Assembly: GCF_043290135.1 (NCBI RefSeq) | Contig: NC_134705.1 | Coordinates: 53,289,771-53,353,770, forward strand | Length of the DNA: 64,000 bases | DNA from: Rhipicephalus microplus | Taxonomy: Eukaryota > Arthropoda > Arachnida > Ixodida > Ixodidae | Reading direction: 5' to 3' | Shown: piece by piece, positions 11,039-20,329 of the stretch | Numbering within the stretch: position 1 is the first letter of the stretch | Layout of the letters: each line of letters starts with the position of its first letter | Position numbers and translations under genes: made by a program | Notes under the pieces: generated by a model | The model's database searches: none | Told to the model about the DNA's origin: nothing | The model's input: only the letters and a program-made list of their open reading frames with translations

Positions 11039-12090
11039 CATCAACTTCATGACGCTCCCATGACGGGTCATTTGGGCGTTTCTCGCACGTACGATCGGGT
11101 ACGACGTCGGTTTTTGTGGCCTGGACTTGCCCGCTCTGTTCGACGCTATGTCGCCGCTTGTGAGCCTTGTAAGCGTCGCAAAACGCCGTCTGCCCTCCAG
11201 CCGGCTACCTTCAGCCGATCGACGTTCCCAACGAGCCTTTCTTTCGAGTTGGTCTCGACCTGTTGGGCCCTTTGCCGCTCTCCACAGCCGGAAATAAATG
11301 GATTGCTGTTGCCACGGGCTACGCGACGCGGTACGCAATCACACAAGCACTCCCGACCAGCTGCGCTACCGACGTTGCGGACTTTCTGCTGTACGACATA
11401 ATATTTGTGCACGGTGCTCCCCGTCAACTTCTCACCGACCGTGGCCGCACGTTCTTATCAGCTGTCGTTCATAAAATCCTGAGGTTTTGCCATTCCAAGC
11501 ACAAATTTACTACTTCGTATTATCCCCAGTCAAATGGCCTCACGGAGCGCCTTAACAGGACCCTAACCGATATGCTTGCCAAATATGTTGCGCCAGACCA
11601 CCATGATTGGGACATTCATTTGCCGTATGTGACGTTCGCCTACAATTCATCTCGTCACAACACTGCCGGATATTCGCCCTTCTATCTACTATATGGCCGG
11701 GACCCAACTTTACCTTTAGACACGTTACTACCTGCGGCCACTGAGTATGCTGGGGAAGCCATTTCCCGCGCCGACCACGCGCGCCAAGTCGCCCGTAACC
11801 GTCTACAGGCTTCACAGGCGCGCCAACAGCAGCTCTACAATTCTCACCATAGGGACGTGCACTTCTCTCCGGGTTCTCTCGTGCTCCCCTGGTCACCTAC
11901 TCGGAGTGTGGGTTTGTCTGAAAAACTGTTGTCGCCCTACACTGGTTCATTCCGTATCGTTCGCCAAGTGACAGACGTCACGTACGAGATTGTTCTAACC
12001 GATCCAACAAAGTCATCGTCAGCTCCGAGCGACACCGTTCACGTGGCTCGGCTAAAGCCCTATTACCCCCCTTCGACATCATCTGCGTAA
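11039..12090 (+). pseudogene. pol: Gypsy-2 integrase
   Basis: It continues the Pol frame after the premature stop. The zinc domain has HQLHDAPMTGHLG and CEPCKRRK. A frameshift near 11210 moves to the 11263 frame. The DDE core shows GLDLLGPL, LLTDRGRTF and GLTERLNRTL. A C-terminal GPY/F-like module follows (SPGSLVLPW, LLSPYTGSFRIV, TVHVARLKPYYPP), ending at 12090, 38 bp before the 3' LTR. No minisatellite is present, unlike Gypsy-1. Confidence 0.92.
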
Positions 12091-12128
12091 ATTTAGCACC
12101 GGGACGGTGTTTCTACCGCCTGGGGTTA

Positions 12129-12267
12129 TGATACAAAACAGCCGCTAAACACGGCTGCATGAAAGAGGAGGACGAAGTCGATTTTTCGTTGGATGCGGGT
12201 CTGGCGCCATCTTGCTCGTCGAGTTCTGTGCACTGTAAATAGATCAATAAAGAAGTTACTCGTAACA
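12129..12267 (+). repeat. 3' LTR of Gypsy-2
   Basis: This is the 139-bp copy of 7226-7364. It contains an AATAAA hexamer (12246-12251) where the upstream LTR has CATTAAA. CTGGGGTTA, a short purine-rich tract, precedes it. After its end the LINE-1 3' tail resumes. Confidence 0.94.
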
Positions 12268-12410
12268 TTATTGTTATTTTTTTCTCTTAGTCTTTTCAAT
12301 TTGTCTGATTTCGTTGTTGTTTCTGTGAATGTATGTATTTATGTGCCTCCCTCCTGCATGGACCCAATTAAGGTCTGCAGTATTGTGTAAATGAATAAAA
12401 GAAATGAAAA
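12268..12410 (+). other. 3' end of LINE-1
   Basis: This T-rich sequence ends in CTGCAGTATTGTGTAAATGAATAAAAGAAATGAAAA. That is the kind of 3' tail seen on the other CR1-like LINE here, where LINE-B ends CTGCAGTATCAATAAATAAAATT on its own strand. It is the continuation of the LINE-1 3' UTR broken at 7225 by Gypsy-2. The next bases begin a truncated Gypsy-3 LTR. Confidence 0.75.
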
Positions 12411-12416
12411 ATTTGT

Positions 12417-12511
12417 TGAGATAGCCCTGGAGTCAGTTCTATGCCTCGGAAATGACTGTTTTTGACCACGTCCTCCAGGCCCAATAAACGCGGATAAAGG
12501 ACTACGTCGCA
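12417..12511 (+). repeat. Truncated 5' LTR of Gypsy-3
   Basis: GAGATAGCCCTGGAGTC through GACTACGTCGCA matches the right LTR from 17642 to 17735. The start of the LTR is missing at the LINE-1 junction. GGTGGTAGAGG follows in the primer-site position. Confidence 0.82.
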
Positions 12512-12779
12512 GGTGGTAGAGGTTGCTCCTCGATTCCCCGTTCCTGTTCGCCCGCTTTACCTCCTGGAGCTGCGCTCAGGTCGCTGTTTTGGCTACGTGT
12601 TAACCAGCATGCTGCATGACGAATCATCAGGTGCTTCTCCCTTTACCCCTCCGGCTACGAGTGCCACAGCTACACACTCCTGGTTCATCAGTGTACCCCC
12701 TCGCGAGCCCCCTCTGTTTGCTAGACTCTGAAATGAGAACCTGGACGACTAGCTACACCAATATGACATAGTGAGAGCA

Positions 12780-13893
12780 GCGAATCGTTGCGACGATCTG
12801 CACAAGCTCCGCCACGACCCCCGTTATCTTACCGCCGTGGCAAAGACTTCGTTTCTAACTACCAGATCAACTTTCTCAACTGGAACGTCTTGAAAAACAT
12901 CTGTGACAAGTCTTCGCTACTGCAGCAGATCATGACGATAGTTATAGCGCGAGAACAAAACGACGACACAGAGACAAAAAGGCGCTATAACTATCATCAT
13001 GCCATACCAACTAGCCCAAGCTGCCACACTTCCAGCAGCTCAAGCCAGCCTGGCGAAGAAGACTCTTGATGGTCAAACAACAACTAGGCGATTGTCACAC
13101 CTCGTATATTGAGGATGTTCTCTCTATCTGTCGACGCGTCAACTCCTTCATGATAGAGGCATACAAAGTGCGCCATCTGCTCAAAGGCATAGGGCCTGTT
13201 GTCTTCAATGCTTTAGTCGCAAAAGACCCAACAACCATTGCTGATAATGTAGCTATGTGGCAGTGCCTGGACGAGCTCGAAGCCGCATGGCTGCAGCTGG
13301 ACAACTACCCTGCAGCCATCCCTGACAACCCTACTTCCGACCCCTCGTTATGAGCCATGATCGGCGCAATGATATGAAAGAAATTGCAGTCTATCGGTTT
13401 TCCAGCACGTCAGCTTCCTTCCGACACTCACAGTACAGATTTACGAGACGTCGTTAGGAAGGTGTTGATGGCTATTTCTGGTAATGCGTCCGCAGACCCT
13501 TACATCTCCAAAGCCCCACTAACGTACGCGTAAGTCTCCGCACTTCCGCCTTTGTTCCACTGATTTCGACAACGATGGCGCCAGCCCACCGGGCATCCCT
13601 GGCGCCCAGCACGCCAAGCCAGCCTTACTATGCATGACCGGCGCCAGCACACCTGCCTTCCTTATTCCCCAGCCCAAACATGGAACCCTACTATCAACCA
13701 TTGCGCCCGACGAGACCTTCCTGCTACTATTGCGCATATAGTGGACACATCGTACGTGTCTGTCGCATGCGTCAGTGAGACCAGTATCGTGGGTTTGCCA
13801 CCTACGATTGAGATCACTGCCACTGCGACCACTTTTCAGCATGATCCTTACGCTACGCTTCACGGCTGCTCCTCCTCGCCATTATAACTCCTG
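12780..13893 (+). pseudogene. gag: Gypsy-3 gag remnant
   Basis: Recognisable capsid fragments are YIEDVLSICRRVNSFM and VRHLLKGIGPVVFNALVAKDP (13066-13290), parallel to YIQDVLTLCRKADNDM and HILKGIADDAFN in Gypsy-1. The upstream part is scrambled and holds a hairpin insertion (12931-13001). A nucleocapsid knuckle is not clearly readable. YCAYSGH-like residues near 13720-13745 may be its trace. Confidence 0.7.
12931..13001. repeat. Inverted-repeat hairpin, possible miniature element
   Basis: Arms 12931-12950 (CATGACGATAGTTATAGCGC) and 12982-13001 pair over 20 bases with one mismatch around a 31-base loop. The inner 14 bases are perfect. The hairpin interrupts the Gypsy-3 gag remnant. It could be a very short MITE or the fused ends of a deleted DNA transposon. 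Confidence 0.75.
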
Positions 13894-13895
13894 AA

Positions 13896-14508
13896 ATGGC
13901 TCCTCGCTACCGTGGTGTCAGGCATTGCTCGCCGTTCCTTCTTCATTGCTCTACAAAGAGTGCCACTTCGACCAGTCTCTCAGTTCGCCGACCATCGCCC
14001 GGAAAACTAAATTACGCAGCTGCAGGGGGACAAGCTGTATTTAGCGAAGTTAGAAATATTCTTCCAGAATATCCTCATGATATATCTGTTTTAGTGGAAG
14101 GCATGAAAGTGGAGGCCATAATAGACACTGGTGTAAGTTTGTCCGTCACTCACAGAGATTTTTGTGCACGTCTCCGCAATGTTACTATGGCCTACGATGA
14201 ACCCATGTTTCTCGCTGTTCATGGGTATTCCATCCGACCTTCTGCCACGTGCACTCTACGTGTGCACAATAATGGACTTCTGCTTTATGTACGATTTGCA
14301 GTGCTTAATTCATGTACTCAACAGCTAGTAGTAGGATGGTACTTTCTTTCAACGGCATCCGCTTCCATCTCCTGCCGGCGACGCGTTCTTCTATTCGCTT
14401 CACGCAGATGATGCACCACTTCGTTTTTATGCTGCAGAAGACACTGAGCTACCTCCGCACAGTCAGCAAATTGTCACACCCCTGTCTAATTTCACTGAGC
14501 ACGGCGAC
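13896..14508 (+). pseudogene. pol: Gypsy-3 protease
   Basis: A 171-codon frame (13896-14411) contains the retropepsin motif EAIIDTGVSLSVTH. It then shows FAVLNSCTQQLVVGWYFLSTASASI, where functional relatives have a hydrophobic-LGMDFL motif. The DTG triad is kept while the Gly-Met-Asp-Phe segment has decayed to GWYF. The frame is lost after 14411. Confidence 0.8.
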
Positions 14509-15494
14509 GTGCTCGTAAAAACCTCCGTACACTGTGTTAACAGAGAGATAGCCTTTGCATCAGGCCTGGTCCGTTTCAACGACGGCTTCACATTCGTTTG
14601 CGCAACAAAGCAGACGCCCGAAAAAGTTCTGGTTCCGAAGGGTTTAGCACTGGCTTTTGTCGCTACAGCGGAGCCTATTTTTTGGGTAACTTTTCAAGAC
14701 GCTTCCCCTGAAAATCACCCTGTAGTACGTTCCCCATTCATCTCCACTTTCAAAACTACCATCAGCTCCGACCTGACCCCTTCACAGACCCAACAGCTGC
14801 TTGCCTTGCAGACTAAGCACGAAGCTTCGTTTGACGTCCATTCTTCCGTCTCCACGCATCGGATAGAGACTGACGGTACGTTCATCGTTCGTCGTCGGCC
14901 ATATAGCGTATCTGTAGCTGAGCGGAAAGTTATTGGTGAAAACGTTGTCGACATTTTGACACGAAACACAATACGCCCCTCTGCTAGCCCTTGGTCATCA
15001 CCTGTCGTCTTAGTTCGAAAAAAAAGACGGTTCTGTGCGCTTCTGTGTATATTACCGGGCACTGAACAAGATTACAAGCAATGATGCGTACCCTGTGCCA
15101 CGTGTAAATGACGCCTTGCATTTGCTACAGTAAGCTCAATACTTCTCGAGTCTGGATCTATGTTCGGGATACCGGCATATACCTATGCATGAGGACGATA
15201 AAGAAAAGACGGTGTTTTTGACACCAGATGGACTTTAAGAGTTCAATGTAATGCGCCTTAGCATCTGAAACGCGCCCGCAACATTCGAGCGCATGATTCA
15301 CCCCGTTCTGCGTGGTCTCATTTAAAAGATTTGCCTGTGCTATTTGGAAAACGTAATTGATGTTTTGTTAGCCTTCTCTCAACACTCACATCGTTTAGAC
15401 GAAGTCCTCTTGTGCCTTTGTACCACTGGCTTTCAGCTGAAACACAAAAAAGTGCCGTTTAGCCAGCAAGACAATTAAGGACTTAGGCCACATT
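14509..15494 (+). pseudogene. pol: Gypsy-3 reverse transcriptase
   Basis: The open part has TPSQTQQLLALQTKHEASFD, then RRPYSVSVAERKVI and [18 protein letters not shown]. It then slips in an A-run near 15018 (CGAAAAAAAAGACGG). Beyond that, motif A (SLDLCSGY) keeps its Asp. Motif B has decayed around NAPATFERMI. Motif C reads CYLEN in place of CYLDD. The polymerase is dead. Confidence 0.82.
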
Positions 15495-16160
15495 GTGAGT
15501 AATAATGACAATCGTCCTAATCCTGATGAAGTATCAGCCATTCTACATTTTTCTCGTCCCGAAAGAACGAAGAACTTACGCAGAGTTCTCGGCCGGGCTT
15601 CATACCTCCGCCAATTCATACAAGACTTTGCTTCGATAGCGGCACCTTTGCACAAATTACGCGGTTCCGGTGTTCGCTTTGAATAGTCGCCTGGCTGCAA
15701 ATCAGCGTTTAGCCATCTAAAAAACACCCTCATATCTGGACTACTACTTCTCCATTTCGATGAAACAGCACGCACACTCCAGCATACTGATGTTAGCGGT
15801 CACGAAATCAGAGGTATTCTATTGCAGTGCGACGAGTCATCACGTGAAAGGATCGTTGCGTATACAAGCCACGTCCTCACCAACGCCGATAGTTACACTA
15901 TTACTGAACAGGAGGGTTTAGCGGTCGTGTGGTCAGTGCAGAAGTTACTACCTCATCTACATGGCCGTCATTTTCCTATAGTTACAGACCATCATGCCTT
16001 ATGCTGCCTTTCCACACTCAAGAATTTATCAGGATGTCTTGGTCGATGCATCATACGTCTTCAAGAATATGACCTCAAGATTATTTAGAAGGGCGGTGAA
16101 AAGTACCAGGACGCAGATGCACTTTCTCACTGCCCAGTTCCTACGGCGCCATCCATTTGT
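15495..16160 (+). pseudogene. pol: Gypsy-3 RT connection and RNase H
   Basis: The segment opens with the tether RPERTKNLRRVLGRASYLRQFIQDFASIAAPLHKL, which matches the RT thumb to RNase H tether of gypsy elements. It continues with HTDVSGHEIRGILLQ, YTITEQEGLAVVWSVQKLLPHL, VTDHHALCCL and finally YQDADALSHCP. Stops fall near 15685 and 16087. The domain is recognisable but broken. Confidence 0.85.
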
Positions 16161-16217
16161 TTTGCTACCAACCTCAGCGATGAACTCTTGCATAGTCCTT
16201 CCTCATCTGTTTCGTCC

Positions 16218-17523
16218 TTAGCCGCCATTGACAAGATACCTCCTGACGACCACGGCTCCATCGTAATGCATCAACTCGCTGACGCTCACTGTAGACACAT
16301 CAGAGATCGCCTTTAGGTAAAATCGCGACTGCCTAATGCTCACTTTCGGCGACAGCTCAGGCAGTTCAAGCTCGATAACCACGTTCTTTACCGTCACATT
16401 TATCAACCAAATGGTCAACGCTGGGTGCCCGTTCTTCCTCACTCTCTTCAAGCCAGCATTCCTAAAGCCTATCACGACAACCTGACTGCTGGTCCCTTCG
16501 GTTTTCAGAAAACGTACGATCGCATTAAGCGTCACTTCTACTGGCCAGAGATGTTCGCCAGCGTAGCAAAGTACGTCGGCTCCTGCAACGTTTGTCAGCA
16601 CCGAAAGCTTGTGAAATCACCTCAATTCGGAAAGTTGCCACCACTTCCATGTTCGTCGGCACCATTCGACATTGTTGTCATCGATTTATATGGTCCTCTT
16701 CCCACGACTCCCGGTGGCCATTGATGAATACTGACAGCTGTCGACCACTTGACACCTTACGCTTAAACGCCCTGCGTGAATTCGGCCTCCGCGTCTGACG
16801 TGGCTACATTTACGCTTGAAGCTTTAATCTAGCGTCACGACGCTCTTCGTGTCATCCTGAGTGACCATGGAAAAGTTTTTCTCTCGCAAATTGTGGAAGA
16901 ATTGCTGAAAGCCTCCGGTACCAGCCACAAGACAATCTAGAGCTATCACCCCTAAACCAACGGTCTCACTGAGTGCTTTCATCGCACTTTGTCAGATTTG
17001 ATGCTGAGCCATACCACACCAACTGGGATGCAATTTGGCTTTTCGTAACGTTCGAATATCAGAACGCCGTATGCAGCGCACAACAGGCTGCTCGTTATTC
17101 TACCTCGTCTATGGCAAATCGCCATCTTTCTTTCATGACATCTCGTTCTTGACAGCCTCTGTTACACCATCTGCATCCTCCTGTGAACGATACGTGTGCC
17201 GCCTCCATCACTATCGCCAGCTCGCCAGACTCAACACTGAGGAGAGACAACAAGCTTGTAAAGATCTGCATGACACATCCCACACCACTGTGATCTTCCG
17301 TGCCGCCCATGAGGTGATACTCCGGACACCAGTTTGCACTCCTGGCTTGTGCGACCAATTTGAGTTTCGGTTCCTCAGCCCATACATAGTCTTAGAGCAG
17401 ACCTCGCTCCCTAATTATCGCGTTGAACCTGCGATTGCTCCATGTGACCGGGGCTGTCGCGGTACCGAGATAGTGCAGGTCTCGCATATGAAGCAATTCG
17501 CACGGCGTTCTCCGCATATATAA
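16218..17523 (+). pseudogene. pol: Gypsy-3 integrase
   Basis: The zinc domain reads AYHDNLTAGPFGFQKTYDR then CNVCQHRK. The second zinc His is replaced by Pro (GPFG for GHFG). The first core block IDLYGPLPTTPGGH follows with stops after 16722. The middle and DDE Glu regions are barely readable (LSDHGKVF-like near 16855-16880). The C-terminus is clear from 17035, with LFYLVYGKSP and CDRGCRGTEIVQVSHMKQF, ending at 17521-17523. Confidence 0.82.
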
Positions 17524-17563
17524 GTTACGGCCAGGATGGTCGCTCTCATTCACGGGCAATTAG

Positions 17564-17735
17564 TGTGGGTATTTACAACATGCTTTCTCCTTACCTTACA
17601 TAGCCATCATCACATAGTATGACTCATCTTCATCATTAGTGGAGATATCCCTGGAGTCTGTTTTCTGCCTCGGAAGTGACTGTTTTTGGCCACGTCTTCC
17701 AGGCTCAATAAAGGCGTGTAAAAGACTATGTCACA
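17564..17735 (+). repeat. 3' LTR of Gypsy-3
   Basis: The end (17735, ...CTATGTCACA) is set by the alignment with 12511. The start is inferred at TGTGGG (17564), after CACGGGCAATTA, by analogy with the G-run, TTA, TG junctions of Gypsy-1 and Gypsy-2. That gives a 172-bp LTR. Only 17640-17735 is directly confirmed by the other copy. Confidence 0.7.
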
Positions 17736-18428
17736 ATAGATTATGCCTAGTACCTTATTGTGCTCTTTGTGCTGTGTGCTTGTGTTGTGTACATTAGGTT
17801 GCATTTTATCTTGAATAAATAGCTGCTTTCTGTGGTTTGTGGGCTTGAGAACAACTACGAACTTCGTCTTTTGCGGTGAAATCTGGAGACCTTGCATGTC
17901 AAAGAAAGTGGTGATAACATCAATTGCTTTCTGGAGTTGCTGCTGTTGCGTAGAGATGTCTTGTTCGCTACACCGAATTGTAACATCTTCGGCATACATT
18001 CGCGCCGAGATGGACTGCACCTCACTTAGAGGAAAGGCGAGTGGGCGCATTGCTATGTTAAACGGCGTTGGTGAAATAACGGCTCCCTGCGGAACTCCGA
18101 TTTTGTTGTTAGTAGGATTGACTGTTAAAAGAGCCTATTTTTGTAGAAAATAGAAACAACAGGAAATAGTTGGCTCTCTGTTAGTTAATGTTATTGTTTG
18201 TACGTAACCATATCAGAGCCTGAAGCTGTTTTGCTATTTGCCTCCTTTAGTGCTATTATATATTCTTGTATTGTGAAAGGAGGATCCAATATGTCGTTGC
18301 TTTCTTTTTCTCTGGCCACTTTAGATACTCCGGATGCCTTGTCAGTTGTGGAAAAAGTGTGTTGGAGTACGTATCAACGGTGGCCGGCACTGATGAATAG
18401 GAAGCCAAAGAGAGAGGACACAAACAAG
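17736..18428 (-). pseudogene. I-type LINE reverse transcriptase fragment
   Basis: On the minus strand the N-terminal RT block FTIQEYIIALKEANSKTASGSDM (18330-18210) leads directly to IGVPQGAVISPTPFNIAM (motif B, about 18110-18050). Motif A and roughly 100 residues are missing, so there is an internal deletion near 18130-18200. Motif C is MYAEDVTI (YADD altered to YAED), followed by DMQGLQISPQKTKFVV. The fragment abuts the Gypsy-3 LTR on one side and LINE-A on the other. The superfamily is judged from the QGAVISP and KT.F patterns. Confidence 0.8.
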
Positions 18429-18430
18429 CA

Positions 18431-18780
18431 GTGGGCGTGCGAACAGCATCGTTGTACGTTTGCTCTATAACATGCGTTAGTTCATGCATATAGCGGAATG
18501 CCTTCAAGTTTGCGCGGCATCGAACGCTCAAGCCGTTATCGCTCCATGTGCGCCTGCTAATTGCGGCCACCGCCATGAAAGCTACGCTGTTCATGACTTG
18601 CCTCGGCGACCCTCCTGGACCATGGCTCTATTGCACAAGTTCAGCTCATCGCCTACGACATCACCATTTCCTCTGGATATAAACGGACGCCAATGGCCCG
18701 CGCCTTACAGTGGGCGTGCGAACAGCATCGCTGGACGTTTGCTTTACAACATGCGTTTGTTCACGCAGGTCAGTAATAAC
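18431..18780 (+). repeat. LINE-A 5' monomer, about 1.2 copies with a 279-bp period
   Basis: GTGGGCGTGCGAACAGCATCG occurs at 18431 and 18710, and similarity runs on for about 60 bp to TTCATGCA / TTCACGCA. The second copy ends in CGCAGGTCAGTAA and provides the ORF1 start. Duplicated 5' monomers are known in some LINEs as promoter units. LINE-B has the same arrangement. Confidence 0.75.
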
Positions 18781-19851
18781 ACTTCGTTGTTTGCTAAAAA
18801 ATCAAGCAATGTCTGTCTTTTGCTGTTCCCACGCCCACGAGTGCTACTTGTTTTACTTGTACAATCATTTGATGTGTGTGGTCAGCTGCTTCTGCAGTCA
18901 GGAAACGTAGAGTTAAACCCTAGCCCTTCTACTGATGCTTCTGGCGTTGTTACGTAGTCTAAAGGCAACGCTAGCGAGGAGGCAATACAGAAGAAACTGA
19001 TTGATGTGTTAACCTTACTACAGAGCGTTAACTCGCGCACAGCTAGGATGGAAACGAAACAGTCACGTTTATTTACAACTATTGCTTAATTTAGAGAAGC
19101 TCAGGAAACTGTGAAAAGCAACATAGCCAATATTGTTATAAGGCTGTCTGCTGTTGAAACTAGGACGCCTACCACTGACACCGTTCAACAAGACCTGTTG
19201 GCCTTACGAGAACTCGTGGATAACCTAGCTCGTGAAAATGACAAATTGCGACTTGGTCAATCACAGCTGGAGGACAGGCAACGAAGAGACAATTTATTGT
19301 TTTTTGGTGTACATGACAGTTTATCGGAAAAATGGGAGGCCACAGAAGAAAAGCTTTTAAACATGATTTCTAGCTGCTTTAGTCCAGTGCTTACAAAAGA
19401 CGCGCTAGAACGTTGTCATAGCACTGGTGCATTCTCGGAGGGAAAATGCCGTCCGGTAACCTTGAAATTTCGTTCCTTTAAAACGTAGCAGCTGATTCTA
19501 TACCAGTCAGTGAAGCTAAGGGATAAAGGTATCGCCGTAAGGGAAGATTTTTTCCTGGAAACGCGCCAAGACATGAAAAAGCCGCTTCAATTTGCAAAGA
19601 TTCAGAGCTCGCATCACAAACTGAGGTACAACAAACTGTACATTAACGGTTAGTGCTATAGCTACAGCGCAGCTCGAAATCATGTTTATATGAAAAATAG
19701 TTTTCGGGGAACGACATCGCGTCACAATATCGGTGATTCTAGTATCTCTGACTTGTCGCATACTGAGCATACTGATCGCGCTGCTCGTCCGCTGGTCCAG
19801 AGTCAGCAGTTAACCCGTGATGTCACTGTTCTACCGCCCCCTTCGGTGTAG
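18751..19851 (+). pseudogene. LINE-A ORF1 with decayed 2A-like motif
   Basis: The start is the ATG at 18751, the counterpart of the LINE-B start. A hydrophobic leader (residues 21-40) runs to LLLQSGNVELNPSP (18904-18927). This is a relic of the 2A consensus DxExNPGP, with Asp to Asn and the critical Gly to Ser. After stops at 18955 and near 19087 comes a coiled coil (LALRELVDNLARENDKLRLGQSQLEDRQ). It is followed by an RRM-like block (RRDNLLFFGV) and SCFSPVLTKDALERCHSTGAFS, typical of LINE ORF1 RNA-binding proteins. It ends at 19849-19851. Confidence 0.85.
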
Positions 19852-19894
19852 GGTTGCGCGAGGGGCAGTGGTGCAGCGCCTACTACCGCAAATT

Positions 19895-19977
19895 CTGTCT
19901 CTTTTCTTTTTACAAATAGTAGAAGTTGATTACCAAAGCACGATGAACTTGACTCTCTAATCGAATCCTGTGATGCT
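19895..19977 (+). pseudogene. LINE-A ORF2, start of APE endonuclease
   Basis: The sequence matches the opening of APE-type endonucleases in LINEs (NSRSL.TKHDELDSLIESCD). It is cut at 19977 by LINE-B in inverse orientation. The matching downstream piece begins at 24272. Confidence 0.75.
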
Positions 19978-20329
19978 AATTTTTTAATTTTATTTATTGA
20001 TACTGCAGTCTCGTAACAGAAACTATAGCAGGTGTGAGACAGAGGTACAGAGTATTCTGAAAGGGCAAAATAATATACACGCAGAAAATGCATAACGCGG
20101 ACAATATAATGCATACAGTTAAAGCAACACAAATAGGGATGCGAAACAAAATTCGAAGTAATTAGTGAAATGCCAAGTAGGGTATATAGAATATACAGAG
20201 GATACATCGTTAGAAAAAAGATTTCGTTTAACTGATAATCGAATTTTACAAGTGACACACAAAAAGGAACAAATGCAACAAAAGATATAATCAATGGTAC
20301 TAAAGAACTACTCTAAGCATTTTTCAAAC
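19978..20329 (-). other. LINE-B 3' UTR and A-rich tail
   Basis: This AT-rich non-coding stretch follows ORF2. On the minus strand it ends in an A-rich tail at 19978. No reading frame of note is present. The frame 19803-20294 on this strand is hydrophobic noise from AT-rich DNA. Confidence 0.7.

Larger units (their letters stand above)
7226..12267 (+). mobile_element. Gypsy-2, Ty3/gypsy element inserted in the LINE-1 3' UTR
   Basis: It has matching 139-bp LTRs (TGATACAAAACAGCC ... CGTAACA) and an almost open gag-pol. The flanks are ATAT (7222-7225) and TTAT (12268-12271), consistent with a 4-bp target duplication carrying one change. It is the best-preserved gypsy here. Lesions are a frameshift near 7990, two near 9080-9400, a stop at 11036-11038 and a frameshift near 11210. 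RT motif A is also mutated. Protein similarity to Gypsy-1 is high throughout, so the two belong to one lineage with different LTRs. Confidence 0.93.
12417..17735 (+). mobile_element. Gypsy-3, heavily decayed Ty3/gypsy element
   Basis: LTR homology at 12417-12511 and 17640-17735 brackets scrambled gag, protease, RT, RNase H and integrase remnants in the usual order. The 5' LTR lacks its first ~75 bp and starts exactly after the LINE-1 tail. It is the most eroded of the three related plus-strand gypsies, with stops every few dozen codons from RT onward. The pattern fits an older insertion than Gypsy-1 and Gypsy-2. Confidence 0.88.
18431..19977 (+). mobile_element. LINE-A, 5' part (CR1-like LINE with 2A-like relic)
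   Basis: The 5' UTR holds a duplicated monomer, then ORF1, then the start of the endonuclease ORF. That start includes NSRSLxTKHDELDSLIESCDA up to 19977, where LINE-B is inserted. The element resumes at 24272 with VMLTETWL. The join reads smoothly if a 6-bp duplication (GATGCT / GATGTT) is removed, which supports one interrupted element. The 3' end is lost around 25110. Confidence 0.85.

Noticed and set aside
19803..20294. 163-codon hydrophobic minus-strand frame as a membrane protein gene
   Set aside because: It lies across the LINE-B 3' UTR and the LINE-A junction; AT-rich DNA produces such frames.
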